From positions 29,431-93,430 of the forward strand of contig DFNX01000013.1 of NCBI GenBank assembly GCA_002376235.1: a stretch of 64,000 bases of DNA. Direction: 5' to 3'. The position numbers were made by a program, and so were the translations under genes. Shown here piece after piece: positions 9,032-17,503 of the stretch. This DNA comes from Neorhizobium sp. UBA3556. GTDB taxonomy: Bacteria > Pseudomonadota > Alphaproteobacteria > Rhizobiales > Rhizobiaceae. Within the stretch, counting starts at the first letter, position 1; every line of letters starts with the position of its first letter. The notes beneath the pieces were generated by a model. The model had not been told where the DNA came from. It made no database searches and saw only the letters and a program-made list of their open reading frames with translations.

Positions 9032-9439
9032 ATGGCAAAAGCTACATCTTCGGCGCCGTCCCAGCGCATGCTTCGCGTTGGCGAACAGGTTCGCGCCGCC
9101 ATCACCCAGGTTCTGCAGCGCGGCGAAGTGCGCGACGACCTGATCGAAAAGACCGTCATCTCCGTGTCGGAAGTGCGCATGTCGCCCGACCTGAAGATCG
9201 CGACCGCCTATGTGACGCCGCTTGGTGTGCCCGATCATGAAGCGGTGATCGAGGCGCTCAACCGTCATGCGAAATATATTCGCGGCCGTCTCGGCGGTCA
9301 GCTTCGGCAGATGAAATACATGCCGGAAGTCCGCTTCCGCGATGACACGAGCTTCGACAACTACAAGAAGATCGACGAACTGCTCCGTTCGCCAGAGGTC
9401 CAGCGGGATCTTAGCGAGACGAAGAGCGACGACGAATAA
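9032..9439 (+). CDS. rbfA: Ribosome-binding factor A
   Basis: A 135-aa RbfA, which binds the 30S subunit near the 5' helix of 16S rRNA during late assembly and cold adaptation. The KH-like fold is seen in VRAAITQVLQRGEV, ISVSEVRMSPDLKIATAYV and IRGRLGGQLRQMKYMPEVRF. The ATG at 9032 follows an AAAGAGAAC site. It is 22 bp from truB, as in most bacteria. The usual upstream neighbour infB is missing here. It lies 52 kb away on the other strand, so rbfA needs its own promoter. A weak CTTGAC-N17-TCATTT sits at 8922-8950. Confidence 0.97.
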   Translation: MAKATSSAPSQRMLRVGEQVRAAITQVLQRGEVRDDLIEKTVISVSEVRMSPDLKIATAYVTPLGVPDHEAVIEALNRHAKYIRGRLGGQLRQMKYMPEVRFRDDTSFDNYKKIDELLRSPEVQRDLSETKSDDE

Positions 9440-9461
9440 CAAACAGTCTTAAAGAGAACGC

Positions 9462-10391
9462 ATGTCCAAACCACGCAAACCCAAGGGCCGGGCTGTTTCC
9501 GGCTGGCTGATCCTCGACAAGCCGGTCGATTTCGGCTCGACCGAAGCCGTGTCCAAGATCAAGTGGCTGCTCAACGCCCAGAAGGCCGGTCATGCCGGCA
9601 CACTCGATCCGCTGGCCTCCGGCATGCTGCCGATCGCGCTGGGTGATGCGACGAAAACCGTGCCTTACGTCATGGACGGCCGCAAGATCTACGAATTCAC
9701 CGTCAGCTGGGGCGAGGAACGCTCGACCGACGATCTCGAGGGCGAGGTGACGGCATCCTCCGACGCGCGCCCTGCCGAACAGGCGATCCGCGATCTCCTG
9801 CCGAACTATACCGGTGTTATCCAACAGATCCCGCCGCAGTTTTCCGCGATCAAGATCGCCGGCGAGCGCGCCTATGATCTCGCCCGCGACGGCGAGACCG
9901 TCGAAATCCCATCGCGCGAAGTGGAAATTTTTCGCCTGACGCTGCTGGGTGTCGGCGAAAACGAGGCGCATTTCGAGGTCGAATGCGGCAAGGGCACCTA
10001 TGTGCGTTCGCTCGCCCGCGATTTCGGCCGCGAACTCGGCTGTTATGGCCATATTTCCAATCTCCGCCGCACTTTCGTTGCCCCGTTCGGCGAGGACAAG
10101 ATGGTGCCGCTTGCCGATCTGGTGGCGCTGGAGACGATCGAGGATCGCGACGAGCGTCTCTCAGCCCTCGATGCCTACCTGATCGATACCGCCGAAGCCC
10201 TGTCGTCGCTGCCGCATCTGCCGGTGACGGAAGAGCAGGCGCATCGCATCAAGATGGGCAACCCGATCATCCTGCGTGGCCGTGATGTTCCGGTCGAAGA
10301 GCCGGAAGCCTACGCCACCGTTCGCGGCAAGCTGATCGCCATCGGCGAAATCGGCCAGGGCGAATTCCGCCCGAAGCGCGTGTTCGGGTAA
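9462..10391 (+). CDS. truB: tRNA pseudouridine(55) synthase TruB
   Basis: A 309-aa TruB that isomerises U55 in the T-loop of tRNAs. The family motif GHAGTLDPLASGMLP is present with catalytic Asp49, and the downstream KIYEFTVSWGEE and YVRSLARDFG segments fit the family. Length is normal for the short alphaproteobacterial form with a reduced PUA region. It follows rbfA by 22 bp and is separated from rpsO by a 378-bp repeat-containing gap. Confidence 0.97.
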   Translation: MSKPRKPKGRAVSGWLILDKPVDFGSTEAVSKIKWLLNAQKAGHAGTLDPLASGMLPIALGDATKTVPYVMDGRKIYEFTVSWGEERSTDDLEGEVTASSDARPAEQAIRDLLPNYTGVIQQIPPQFSAIKIAGERAYDLARDGETVEIPSREVEIFRLTLLGVGENEAHFEVECGKGTYVRSLARDFGRELGCYGHISNLRRTFVAPFGEDKMVPLADLVALETIEDRDERLSALDAYLIDTAEALSSLPHLPVTEEQAHRIKMGNPIILRGRDVPVEEPEAYATVRGKLIAIGEIGQGEFRPKRVFG

Positions 10392-10412
10392 AAGGACAGG
10401 ACCTCCTCTCCT

Positions 10413-10569
10413 GAAAAATCCAGCACTTAGCCTTCAGCTAAGATGCTGATTTTTCTACCTCCCCCGCCAAGGGGGAGGTAGGGTGCCGAGATTGCGGCGC
10501 TGTTATCTCTTCCCTTGCGGAAGAGAACGCGATTTCAACATCTTAGCGCAGCTAAGTGTTAGAAATCGC
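10413..10569. repeat. Compound palindromic intergenic element (truB-rpsO gap)
   Basis: Four hairpins are packed into the 378-bp truB-rpsO gap: A (10413-10455), B (10455-10481, an 11-bp perfect CTACCTCCCCC stem), C (10506-10526) and D (10529-10569). A and D share the core CTTAGC-loop-GCTAAG, and D reversed aligns with A over most of its length, so the element has inverted hairpin ends like a BIME or non-autonomous insertion. No coding frame is plausible here. The remainder of the gap to 10769 holds only the rpsO leader. Confidence 0.7.
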
Positions 10570-10769
10570 AAGAGAGGGGCGAGATCCCAACCAGGAGGGA
10601 CGTCGGGTAGGGCCGTAACTCCACCGCCCGCCTCACGCCTCTTTCCTTTCTCCCAAAATTCGTCTATAGGCCCCGCAAGCTCTCGGTCTCCGAGGCTTTT
10701 CACGGCCAAGGCTGGACGACATCCCGGCCTTTGGCGACCCTATTTCCTCTTCACATAAAGGATCAGACG

Positions 10770-11039
10770 ATGTCGATCACTGCAGAACGTAAGGCCGAAC
10801 TCATCAAGGAATACGCAACCGTCGAAGGCGACACCGGTTCGCCGGAAGTCCAGGTTGCTATCCTCACCGAGCGGATCAACAATCTGACTGAACACTTCAA
10901 GGGCCACAAGAAGGACAACCACTCCCGTCGTGGCCTTCTGACCATGGTTTCGAGCCGTCGTTCGCTTCTTGACTACCTCAAGAAGAAGGACGAAGCCCGT
11001 TACACCAAGCTGATCACCAGCCTGGGCGTGCGCCGCTAA
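10770..11039 (+). CDS. rpsO: 30S ribosomal protein S15
   Basis: An 89-aa S15, which binds the central domain of 16S rRNA early in 30S assembly. Conserved segments LTERINNLTEHFKGHKKD and LLTMVSSRRSLLDYLKK are present. The ATG at 10770 follows AAAGGA with a 7-nt spacing. A longer reading frame upstream is not needed because this start gives the standard length. It is followed by pnp in the conserved order, with a structured 294-bp gap. Confidence 0.98.
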   Translation: MSITAERKAELIKEYATVEGDTGSPEVQVAILTERINNLTEHFKGHKKDNHSRRGLLTMVSSRRSLLDYLKKKDEARYTKLITSLGVRR

Positions 11040-11059
11040 CAAGGTCTCGGCGGGCTCTT

Positions 11060-11125
11060 CATCCGAAGGGGCCGCCGGATCTCTATTCGGCACCTCGCGG
11101 TGCCAGACTGAGGCGGACCCGGATG
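11060..11125 (+). promoter_or_regulatory. Nested stem-loop in rpsO-pnp intergenic RNA
   Basis: Three nested stems can form: CATCCG/CGGATG outside, CCGCC/GGCGG in the middle and GGCACC-TCGC-GGTGCC at the tip. In E. coli the rpsO-pnp gap carries an RNase III hairpin through which PNPase autoregulates. A similar role here is inference from position and structure. Confidence 0.45.
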
Positions 11126-11333
11126 GGCCGGTTTCGCCAATAAAAACCAGACCTGTCATGGGGCAGGATTGCCGGATGCTTTTGGCCGGAGCCGTTAGGC
11201 GGCTTCGGTCAGTTTGAAAAGCTTCTCGTTGTCTTGCCCGTGATGTGTCGCAATGACTGCGGTGAAGCGTGTTGCCGCCCTTTGCTTAAAAAAGCTGGGG
11301 CGAGACGCCGTTTCCCGCGTTGAAGGACAATAT

Positions 11334-13469
11334 ATGTTCAATACCCACTCCGTCGAAATCGAATGGGCCGGCCGTACACTGAAGCTGGAAACGGGCAAGA
11401 TCGCTCGTCAGGCTGACGGCGCCGTTCTCGCCACCTACGGCGAAACCGTCGTTCTCGCCACCGTCGTTTCGGCCAAGGCGCCGAAGCCGGGCCAGGACTT
11501 CTTCCCGCTGACCGTCAACTACCAGGAAAAGACCTACGCCGCCGGCAAGATCCCGGGTGGCTACTTCAAGCGCGAAGGTCGTCCGTCGGAAAACGAAACG
11601 CTGGTTTCGCGCCTGATCGACCGTCCGATCCGTCCGCTCTTCCCGGAAGGCTACAAGAACGACACCCAGGTCGTCGTCACCGTCGTCCAGCATGACCTCG
11701 AAAACAACCCGGACATCCTGTCCATGGTTGCCACGTCTGCAGCGCTGACCCTGTCCGGCGTTCCGTTCATGGGCCCGGTCGGCGGCGCACGCGTCGGCTA
11801 CATCAACGGCGAATACGTCCTCAACCCGCATCTCGACGAGATGGACGAGTCGGTTCTCGACCTCGTCGTTGCCGGCACCCAGGACGCCGTTCTGATGGTC
11901 GAATCGGAAGCCAAGGAACTCAACGAAGACATCATGCTCGGCGCCGTCATGTTCGGCCACAAGGGCTTCCAGCCGGTCATCGACGCGATCATCAAGCTCG
12001 CCGAAGTTGCCGCCAAGGAACCGCGTGATTTCCAGCCGGAAGACCATTCCGAACTCGAAGCCGACATGCTGAAGCATTTCGAAGCCGAGCTTCGCGAAGG
12101 CTACAAGATCACCCAGAAGGCTGATCGTTACGCTGCCATCGACGCCGTCAAGGCCAAGGTCAAGGCACATTACTTCCCGGAAGGCGAAGAGCCGAAATAC
12201 TCCGCCGAAGTCATCGGCGCGATCTTCAAGCACCTGCAGGCAAAGATCGTTCGCTGGAACATTCTCGACACCAAGAGCCGTATCGATGGCCGCGACCTCG
12301 AGACTGTTCGTGCGATCGTTTCTGAAGTCGGCCTGCTGCCGCGTACCCACGGTTCGGCTCTCTTCACCCGCGGTGAAACGCAGGCTGTTGTTGTCGCCAC
12401 GCTCGGCACCGGCGAAGACGAACAGTACGTCGACTCGCTCACGGGCATGTACAAGGAGCGCTTCCTGCTCCATTACAACTTCCCGCCCTACTCGGTTGGC
12501 GAAACCGGCCGCATGGGTTCCCCGGGCCGTCGCGAAATCGGTCACGGCAAGCTCGCATGGCGCGCTATCCGTCCGATGCTGCCTTCGGCTGAGCAGTTCC
12601 CCTACACGCTGCGCGTCGTCTCGGAAATCACCGAGTCCAACGGCTCGTCCTCGATGGCAACCGTTTGCGGCACTTCGCTTGCTCTGATGGATGCGGGCGT
12701 TCCGCTCGCAAAGCCGGTTGCCGGTATCGCCATGGGCCTGATCCTTGAAGGTGACCGTTATGCGGTTCTCTCCGACATCCTCGGCGACGAAGACCACCTC
12801 GGCGACATGGACTTCAAGGTTGCAGGTACTGCCGACGGCATCACCTCGCTGCAGATGGACATCAAGATCGCCGGTATCACCGAAGAGATCATGAAGGTTG
12901 CGCTTGCCCAGGCACAGGGCGGTCGCAAGCACATCCTCGGCGAAATGGCCAACGCCATCTCCGAAGGTCGCTCGCAGCTCGGCGAATTCGCTCCGCGCAT
13001 CGAAGTGATGAACATCCCGGTCGACAAGATCCGTGAAGTCATCGGTTCGGGCGGCAAGGTCATCCGCGAAATCGTCGAAAAGACCGGCGCCAAGATCAAC
13101 ATCGAAGACGACGGCACCGTCAAGATCGCCTCGTCCTCGGGCAAGGAAATCGAAGCGGCCCGCAAGTGGATCCACTCGATCGTTGCCGAGCCGGAAGTCG
13201 GTGTGGTCTACGAAGGCACCGTTGTGAAGACCGCCGATTTCGGCGCCTTCGTCAACTTCTTCGGCGCTCGCGACGGTCTGGTCCACATCTCGCAGCTCGC
13301 TTCCGAGCGTGTTGCCAAGACCTCTGACGTCGTCAAGGAAGGCGACAAGGTCTGGGTCAAGCTGATGGGCTTCGACGAACGCGGCAAGGTTCGCCTGTCG
13401 ATGAAGGTTGTCGACCAGGCCACCGGCCAGGAAATCAAGAAGGCCGACGGCGACGCAGCCGCCGAGTAA
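11334..13469 (+). CDS. pnp: Polyribonucleotide nucleotidyltransferase (PNPase)
   Basis: A 711-aa phosphorolytic 3'-5' exoribonuclease of the RNA degradosome, normally a trimer. Two RNase PH domains (FKREGRPSENETLVSRLIDR and FLLHYNFPPYSVGETGRMG regions) flank a helical domain. A KH domain (from PVDKIREVIGSGGKVIREI) and a C-terminal S1 domain (VVYEGTVVKTADFGAFVNFF) follow. The ATG at 11334 has GAAGGA 6 nt upstream. An in-frame opening to 11253 lacks a site and would add an atypical N-terminus. It is followed by a strong terminator. Confidence 0.98.
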   Translation: MFNTHSVEIEWAGRTLKLETGKIARQADGAVLATYGETVVLATVVSAKAPKPGQDFFPLTVNYQEKTYAAGKIPGGYFKREGRPSENETLVSRLIDRPIRPLFPEGYKNDTQVVVTVVQHDLENNPDILSMVATSAALTLSGVPFMGPVGGARVGYINGEYVLNPHLDEMDESVLDLVVAGTQDAVLMVESEAKELNEDIMLGAVMFGHKGFQPVIDAIIKLAEVAAKEPRDFQPEDHSELEADMLKHFEAELREGYKITQKADRYAAIDAVKAKVKAHYFPEGEEPKYSAEVIGAIFKHLQAKIVRWNILDTKSRIDGRDLETVRAIVSEVGLLPRTHGSALFTRGETQAVVVATLGTGEDEQYVDSLTGMYKERFLLHYNFPPYSVGETGRMGSPGRREIGHGKLAWRAIRPMLPSAEQFPYTLRVVSEITESNGSSSMATVCGTSLALMDAGVPLAKPVAGIAMGLILEGDRYAVLSDILGDEDHLGDMDFKVAGTADGITSLQMDIKIAGITEEIMKVALAQAQGGRKHILGEMANAISEGRSQLGEFAPRIEVMNIPVDKIREVIGSGGKVIREIVEKTGAKINIEDDGTVKIASSSGKEIEAARKWIHSIVAEPEVGVVYEGTVVKTADFGAFVNFFGARDGLVHISQLASERVAKTSDVVKEGDKVWVKLMGFDERGKVRLSMKVVDQATGQEIKKADGDAAAE

Positions 13470-13492
13470 GCTTTCGCTTGATTGAAATGAAG

Positions 13493-13526
13493 GGCGCGGA
13501 AGTTTCTTCTTCCGCGCCTTTTCTTT
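13493..13526 (+). terminator. Rho-independent terminator of pnp
   Basis: A perfect 10-bp stem GGCGCGGAAG / CTTCCGCGCC with a 6-nt loop is followed by TTTTCTTT, 23 bp after the pnp stop codon. Confidence 0.85.
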
Positions 13527-13566
13527 ATTCGTAGACGTACACACTCTTCACTTAAGGTCCGCACCC

Positions 13567-14574
13567 ATGAGCCGCGACGCCCTGAAAACACTCTTCCACC
13601 CTTTCGTCACCGATGCCGTGCCCATGCCCGGCGAAGGCGAGCGGGTGATCTTTCTCGGCGCCGAGGCCGGCAATGCTCGGCCGGAAGGTTTTGACGCGGA
13701 AATCACCTCCGTGCAGCCGTTTCGCCCGCTCTTCCGCGCCCTGCGCGACAATGCCTTCCCGGAAGCCGAAGGCGAGGATTACGATGGCGCGCTGGTTCTG
13801 TGCGGCAAGCATCGCGGCGACAACGAGAACCGCATCGCGGAAGCTCTGGCCCGCGTAAAGGTTGGCGGACTGATCGTTGTGGCCGGTGGCAAGGAAGACG
13901 GTATTCAACCGATCCGCACCATGCTCTTGAAGCTCGGCATCATCCTCGACTACGCGCCGAAATATCATGGCGTCGCCATCTGGTTCGCACGGCCGGAAGA
14001 TGCGAGCGATGCGATCAAGGCGCTCAAGAAGACCGCTGTAACGGTCGAGGGCCGCTTCCAGGCGGCTCCGGGCATGTTCAGCCATGATCGCATCGATGCG
14101 GGCTCCGAGCTTCTCGCAGGCCGCTTCCCGACCGATTTCGACGGCAATGTCGCGGACTTCGGCGCAGGCTGGGGCTATCTCTCGGTGATGCTCGCCGAAA
14201 AGTCGCCGCGGGTGAACCGTATCGACCTGTTCGAGGCCGATTACCGGGCGCTGGAATTCGCCAAGCAGAACCTTGCGCATAACTGCCCGGATCTGCAGGC
14301 GCGTTTCTTCTGGCAGGATCTCGGAGCCGAGCCGCCGAGGGAAAAATACGATCTCGTCATCATGAACCCGCCCTTCCACGAGGCGCAGGCCGCCGATCCG
14401 GAACTGGGTAAGACGATGATCCGCACGGCCGCTGCAGCACTCAAGCAGGGCGGTCGCCTGATGATGGTCGCCAATCGCGGCCTTCCCTACGAGCCGGTCC
14501 TGGCCGAAGCCTTCCGCGAATACGGCGAGACCTGCCGCAACTCGAAGTTCAAGGTCATGTGGGGCAAGAAGTAA
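13567..14574 (+). CDS. Class I SAM methyltransferase, RsmC-like (16S rRNA guanine-N2)
   Basis: A 335-aa protein with the two-lobed layout of RsmC/RlmG: a degenerate N-terminal methyltransferase-like half and a catalytic C-terminal half. The SAM-binding motif I VADFGAGWGYLSVML is near residue 195, and the NPPF motif (LVIMNPPFHE) marks an exocyclic-amine N-methyltransferase. RsmC methylates G1207 of 16S rRNA in E. coli. The exact target here is inferred. It stands alone after the pnp terminator, with its own leader at 13527-13566. Confidence 0.85.
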   Translation: MSRDALKTLFHPFVTDAVPMPGEGERVIFLGAEAGNARPEGFDAEITSVQPFRPLFRALRDNAFPEAEGEDYDGALVLCGKHRGDNENRIAEALARVKVGGLIVVAGGKEDGIQPIRTMLLKLGIILDYAPKYHGVAIWFARPEDASDAIKALKKTAVTVEGRFQAAPGMFSHDRIDAGSELLAGRFPTDFDGNVADFGAGWGYLSVMLAEKSPRVNRIDLFEADYRALEFAKQNLAHNCPDLQARFFWQDLGAEPPREKYDLVIMNPPFHEAQAADPELGKTMIRTAAAALKQGGRLMMVANRGLPYEPVLAEAFREYGETCRNSKFKVMWGKK

Positions 14575-14624
14575 GCGCTTCTCAGCCACTGGCTGCCCGG
14601 TTCATATTCAACACTTGCCTAGTT

Positions 14625-14655
14625 CACCGAATGCAAATTAAGGTTGTATTCGGTG
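14625..14655 (+). terminator. Stem-loop between methyltransferase and Sel1 gene
   Basis: CACCGAATGCAA pairs with TTGTATTCGGTG (12 bp including one G-T) around a 7-nt loop. Only GTTTGG follows, so it is a weak terminator or a leader hairpin ending 15 nt before the next ATG. Confidence 0.4.
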
Positions 14656-14670
14656 GTTTGGGGCGCGTGA

Positions 14671-15315
14671 ATGAAACGGTTGATCGCGGTTCTTGTGACA
14701 TGGCTTGCCGCCACGAGCGCGGCCTTCTCCGATTCCGCCCGCATTACGTGGGAATGGTATAACGCCGCCGAGGTCCATCAGGGACGCAAGGCGGCAGGCC
14801 CGGCCCAGCAGAGGCTTGCGGCTCACTATTTCCGGCTTGCCGCAGACAAGGGCAATATCGCTGCCGCCTACAAGCTTGGTGAGATCTACGAAAACGGCCA
14901 GGGCCTTGCTCGGGATCCGATCCAGGCATTTTACTGGTATATGAAGGCTGCGGCCAGGAACGACAAGCATGGCCAGCTCAAGGTCGGCTGGTGTTACCAG
15001 AAGGGTATCGCCGTTGCGGCCGATCCCGCAATCGCCGCCATCTGGTATCGCACGGCGGCCGAAAACGACAATATCTGGGGCTACCACATGCTGGCCTTCA
15101 TGCTCGCCGATGGCGAAGGCATGAAGCAGGATGTCGCCTTGGCGCAACGTTATCTCGAGCTCAGCCTGCCGAAGACCAAGGACCATTGGGCGAAATGGAA
15201 GCTCGCCCAGTTGATTGAAGCGGAAGACCCGAAGAGGGCAAAAACGCTGCTGAAGGAGGCCGCTGCAGCCGGAAATCTTCAGGCGGCTGAAGACCTTAAG
15301 CGGAAGCGAGACTAG
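14671..15315 (+). CDS. Sel1-repeat (TPR-like) exported protein
   Basis: A 214-aa protein with an N-terminal signal peptide (cleavage after about residue 18, near TSAAFS) and four to five Sel1 repeats. These are visible as AAYKLGEIYENGQGLARDP, GQLKVGWCYQKGIAVAADP and GYHMLAFMLADGEGMKQDV units of about 36 residues. Such repeats mediate protein-protein contacts. In rhizobia Sel1 proteins are often linked to exopolysaccharide regulation or the envelope, but nothing here shows a specific partner. It converges on fabB across a perfect palindromic terminator. Confidence 0.85.
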   Translation: MKRLIAVLVTWLAATSAAFSDSARITWEWYNAAEVHQGRKAAGPAQQRLAAHYFRLAADKGNIAAAYKLGEIYENGQGLARDPIQAFYWYMKAAARNDKHGQLKVGWCYQKGIAVAADPAIAAIWYRTAAENDNIWGYHMLAFMLADGEGMKQDVALAQRYLELSLPKTKDHWAKWKLAQLIEAEDPKRAKTLLKEAAAAGNLQAAEDLKRKRD

Positions 15316-15361
15316 GCGGCGTCGGTCTTTCAGGTTGCGCTAGATGGCATCCCTGAAACGC

Positions 15362-15395
15362 AAGGCGGGTGCGCATCATGATGCGCACCCGCCTT
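15362..15395. terminator. Bidirectional palindromic terminator (Sel1 gene / fabB)
   Basis: A perfect 34-bp palindrome, with AAGGCGGGTGCGCAT arms around a self-complementary CATG centre, lies between two convergent genes. The T-run is short on the plus strand and almost absent on the minus strand, so termination may depend on the very stable stem. Confidence 0.65.
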
Positions 15396-15426
15396 TGATC
15401 AGCCAGTAGAGGCAGCCCGTTCGGGC

Positions 15427-16650
15427 TTACCCGTTGTAACGCTGGAACACGAGCGTGGCGTTGGTGCCGCCGAAACCGAACGAGTTCGACAGAACCGTAT
15501 CGATCTTGGCATTGTCGATGCGCTTGCGCACGATCGGCACGCCGTCGAATTCCGGGTCGAGGTTCTGGATATGCGCACTTTCGCCGATGAACCCTGCCTG
15601 CATCATCAGCAGGCCGTAGATCGATTCCTGCACGCCGGCTGCACCCAGAGAGTGACCCGTCAGCGACTTGGTCGACTGGATATGCGGGATCTTGTCCTTG
15701 AAGACTTCGCGGATCGCGCCGATTTCCTTCGAATCGCCCACCGGCGTCGAGGTGCCGTGGGTGTTGATGTAGTCGACTTCGCCCTTCACGGTGGACAGTG
15801 CCTGGCGCATGCAGCGGATGGCGCCTTCGCCCGACGGAGCGACCATGTCGTAACCGTCGGAAGTGGCGCCGTAACCGGTGATTTCGGCATAGATCTTGGC
15901 GCCGCGGGCCTTGGCGTGTTCCAGTTCTTCGAGAACCAGAACGCCAGCACCGCCGGCGATGACGAAACCGTCGCGATCGGCGTCGTAGGCGCGCGAGGCG
16001 GAAGCGGCATTGTCGTTGTACTTGGAAGACATGGCGCCCATCGCGTCGAACAGGTTCGACATGGTCCAGTCGAGATCTTCGTGGCCGCCGGCGAACATGA
16101 TGTCCTGCTTGCCCCACTGGATCATTTCAGCTGCATTGCCGATGCAATGCGCAGACGTCGAGCAGGCCGACGAGATCGAGTAGTTGACACCGTGGATCTT
16201 GAACCAGGTGGCAAGCGTGGCCGACGCGGTCGAGGACATCGCCTTCGGCACGGCAAATGGGCCGATGCGCTTAGGGCTGTTGTTCTTGATCGTGATGTCG
16301 GCGGCTTCGATCAGCGTGCGGGTGGAAGGACCACCCGAACCCATGATGATGCCGGCACGCTCGTTTTCGGCGTAGTCCTTCTCTTCCAGACCGCTGTCGG
16401 CAAGAGCCTGCTTCATCGCCACATGGTTCCAGGCGCCGCCTTGGCTAAGGAAGCGCATGGCGCGGCGATCGACGAGGTCCGTCGTGTCGATATTCGGCTT
16501 ACCCCAGACCTGGCACTTGAAGCCGTGCTCTGCGAAATCGTCAGAGAAGGAGATGCCGGATTTCGCAGTCCGCAAGGATTCGGTGACTTCGCCTGCGTCG
16601 TTACCGATCGAGGACACGATACCGAGGCCCGTGACAACTACCCGTCTCAT
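15427..16650 (-). CDS. fabB: 3-oxoacyl-ACP synthase I (KAS I)
   Basis: A 407-aa condensing enzyme that elongates unsaturated acyl-ACPs in type II fatty acid synthesis. The Cys-His-His triad aligns exactly with E. coli FabB numbering: Cys163 in SACSTSA, His298 in NTHGTSTPVGD and His333 in TGHSLGAAG. It lies 45 bp downstream of fabA in the same direction, forming the classic anaerobic unsaturated-fatty-acid pair. No enoyl-ACP reductase gene follows, although fabI often does in related species. Confidence 0.97.
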   Translation of the reverse strand: MRRVVVTGLGIVSSIGNDAGEVTESLRTAKSGISFSDDFAEHGFKCQVWGKPNIDTTDLVDRRAMRFLSQGGAWNHVAMKQALADSGLEEKDYAENERAGIIMGSGGPSTRTLIEAADITIKNNSPKRIGPFAVPKAMSSTASATLATWFKIHGVNYSISSACSTSAHCIGNAAEMIQWGKQDIMFAGGHEDLDWTMSNLFDAMGAMSSKYNDNAASASRAYDADRDGFVIAGGAGVLVLEELEHAKARGAKIYAEITGYGATSDGYDMVAPSGEGAIRCMRQALSTVKGEVDYINTHGTSTPVGDSKEIGAIREVFKDKIPHIQSTKSLTGHSLGAAGVQESIYGLLMMQAGFIGESAHIQNLDPEFDGVPIVRKRIDNAKIDTVLSNSFGFGGTNATLVFQRYNG

Positions 16651-16695
16651 TTGCTGTAACCCTTGTTGTTTCCGTCAGTTGGCCTTGAGTTTACC

Positions 16696-17211
16696 TCAGG
16701 CCGTCTTGTCCTTGGACAGGCCGACGCGAAGGTCGGTTGCCTGATAGATAGTTTCGCCATCGGCCTTCAGCCAGCCGTCCGCGGTGCCGAGCACCAGCCG
16801 GCCCTTCATGACACGCTTGAAGTCGATGCCGAATTCGAGAAGCTTGGTGGTCGGGCGGATCATGCCCTTGAACTTCACTTCGCCGGTCGAAAGCGCCATG
16901 CCGCGACCTTCTTCACCCAGCCAGCCGAGGAAGAAGCCGGTCAGCTGCCACATGCCGTCAAGGCCGAGGCAGCCCGGCATGATCGGGTTGCCTTCGAAAT
17001 GGCAGGGAAAATACCAGTCATCCGGCTTCACGTCGTATTCGGCACGGATATAGCCCTTGTCGAAAGCGCCGCCGGTTTCGGAAATATCGGTGATGCGGTG
17101 GACCATCAGCATCGGCGGCAGCGGCAATTGCGCGTTACCCGGTCCGAAGAGTTCACCATGTGCGCAGGCGATAATTTCTTCGTAGCTGAAGCTGGACTGT
17201 CTGGTGGTCAT
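16696..17211 (-). CDS. fabA: 3-hydroxydecanoyl-ACP dehydratase/isomerase
   Basis: A 171-aa FabA, the bifunctional dehydratase/trans-2-cis-3 isomerase that makes the first double bond of unsaturated fatty acids. The hot-dog fold active site is His71 (FPCHFEGNPIMPGCLGLD) with Asp85, matching His70/Asp84 of E. coli. It is upstream of fabB with a short gap and divergent from irr. The 292-bp gap between them must hold both promoters. Confidence 0.97.
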   Translation of the reverse strand: MTTRQSSFSYEEIIACAHGELFGPGNAQLPLPPMLMVHRITDISETGGAFDKGYIRAEYDVKPDDWYFPCHFEGNPIMPGCLGLDGMWQLTGFFLGWLGEEGRGMALSTGEVKFKGMIRPTTKLLEFGIDFKRVMKGRLVLGTADGWLKADGETIYQATDLRVGLSKDKTA

Positions 17212-17430
17212 CGAATTCCGCGTCCCCCTATGATCGCTAGGTCAGGCGGGCAGAGCCTGAATTCAGGCACGGCCAAAATTGAAGTCTTGAACATTCCATC
17301 TCCTCGCTAAGGGGACTTGGAACGTCGTTTTGTCACGTCCGCATATAGGAACCGACGCGTGCAAACCAGAGGGACGGGCATAAAATCCGAATATTTGAAG
17401 CACCGCGCGCGCATCCGACGCGGGAAACTG

Positions 17431-17459
17431 TTGAAACTCAAGCCGCCAAAAGTTATATC
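17431..17459 (+). promoter_or_regulatory. Candidate sigma-70 promoter of irr
   Basis: TTGAAA (17431-17436), a 17-bp spacer and TATATC (17454-17459) stand 45 bp before the preferred irr start. I saw no clear iron-control element (ICE or IRO type) in the fabA-irr gap. Confidence 0.5.
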
Positions 17460-17503
17460 CGGGACTTGAGAAGTATCGCGAGTTGCAGGAGCTCCAGATT
17501 AGA

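Noticed and set aside
11286..13544. 752-codon open frame antisense to pnp
   Set aside because: It mirrors the pnp codons in a high-GC gene, its product has no domain and is full of repeated D/V/F/R runs, and pnp itself is certain.
17212..17503. ICE/IRO-type iron box between fabA and irr
   Set aside because: No TTTAGAA-type palindrome or TGA-N9-TCA element of convincing quality was found by eye.
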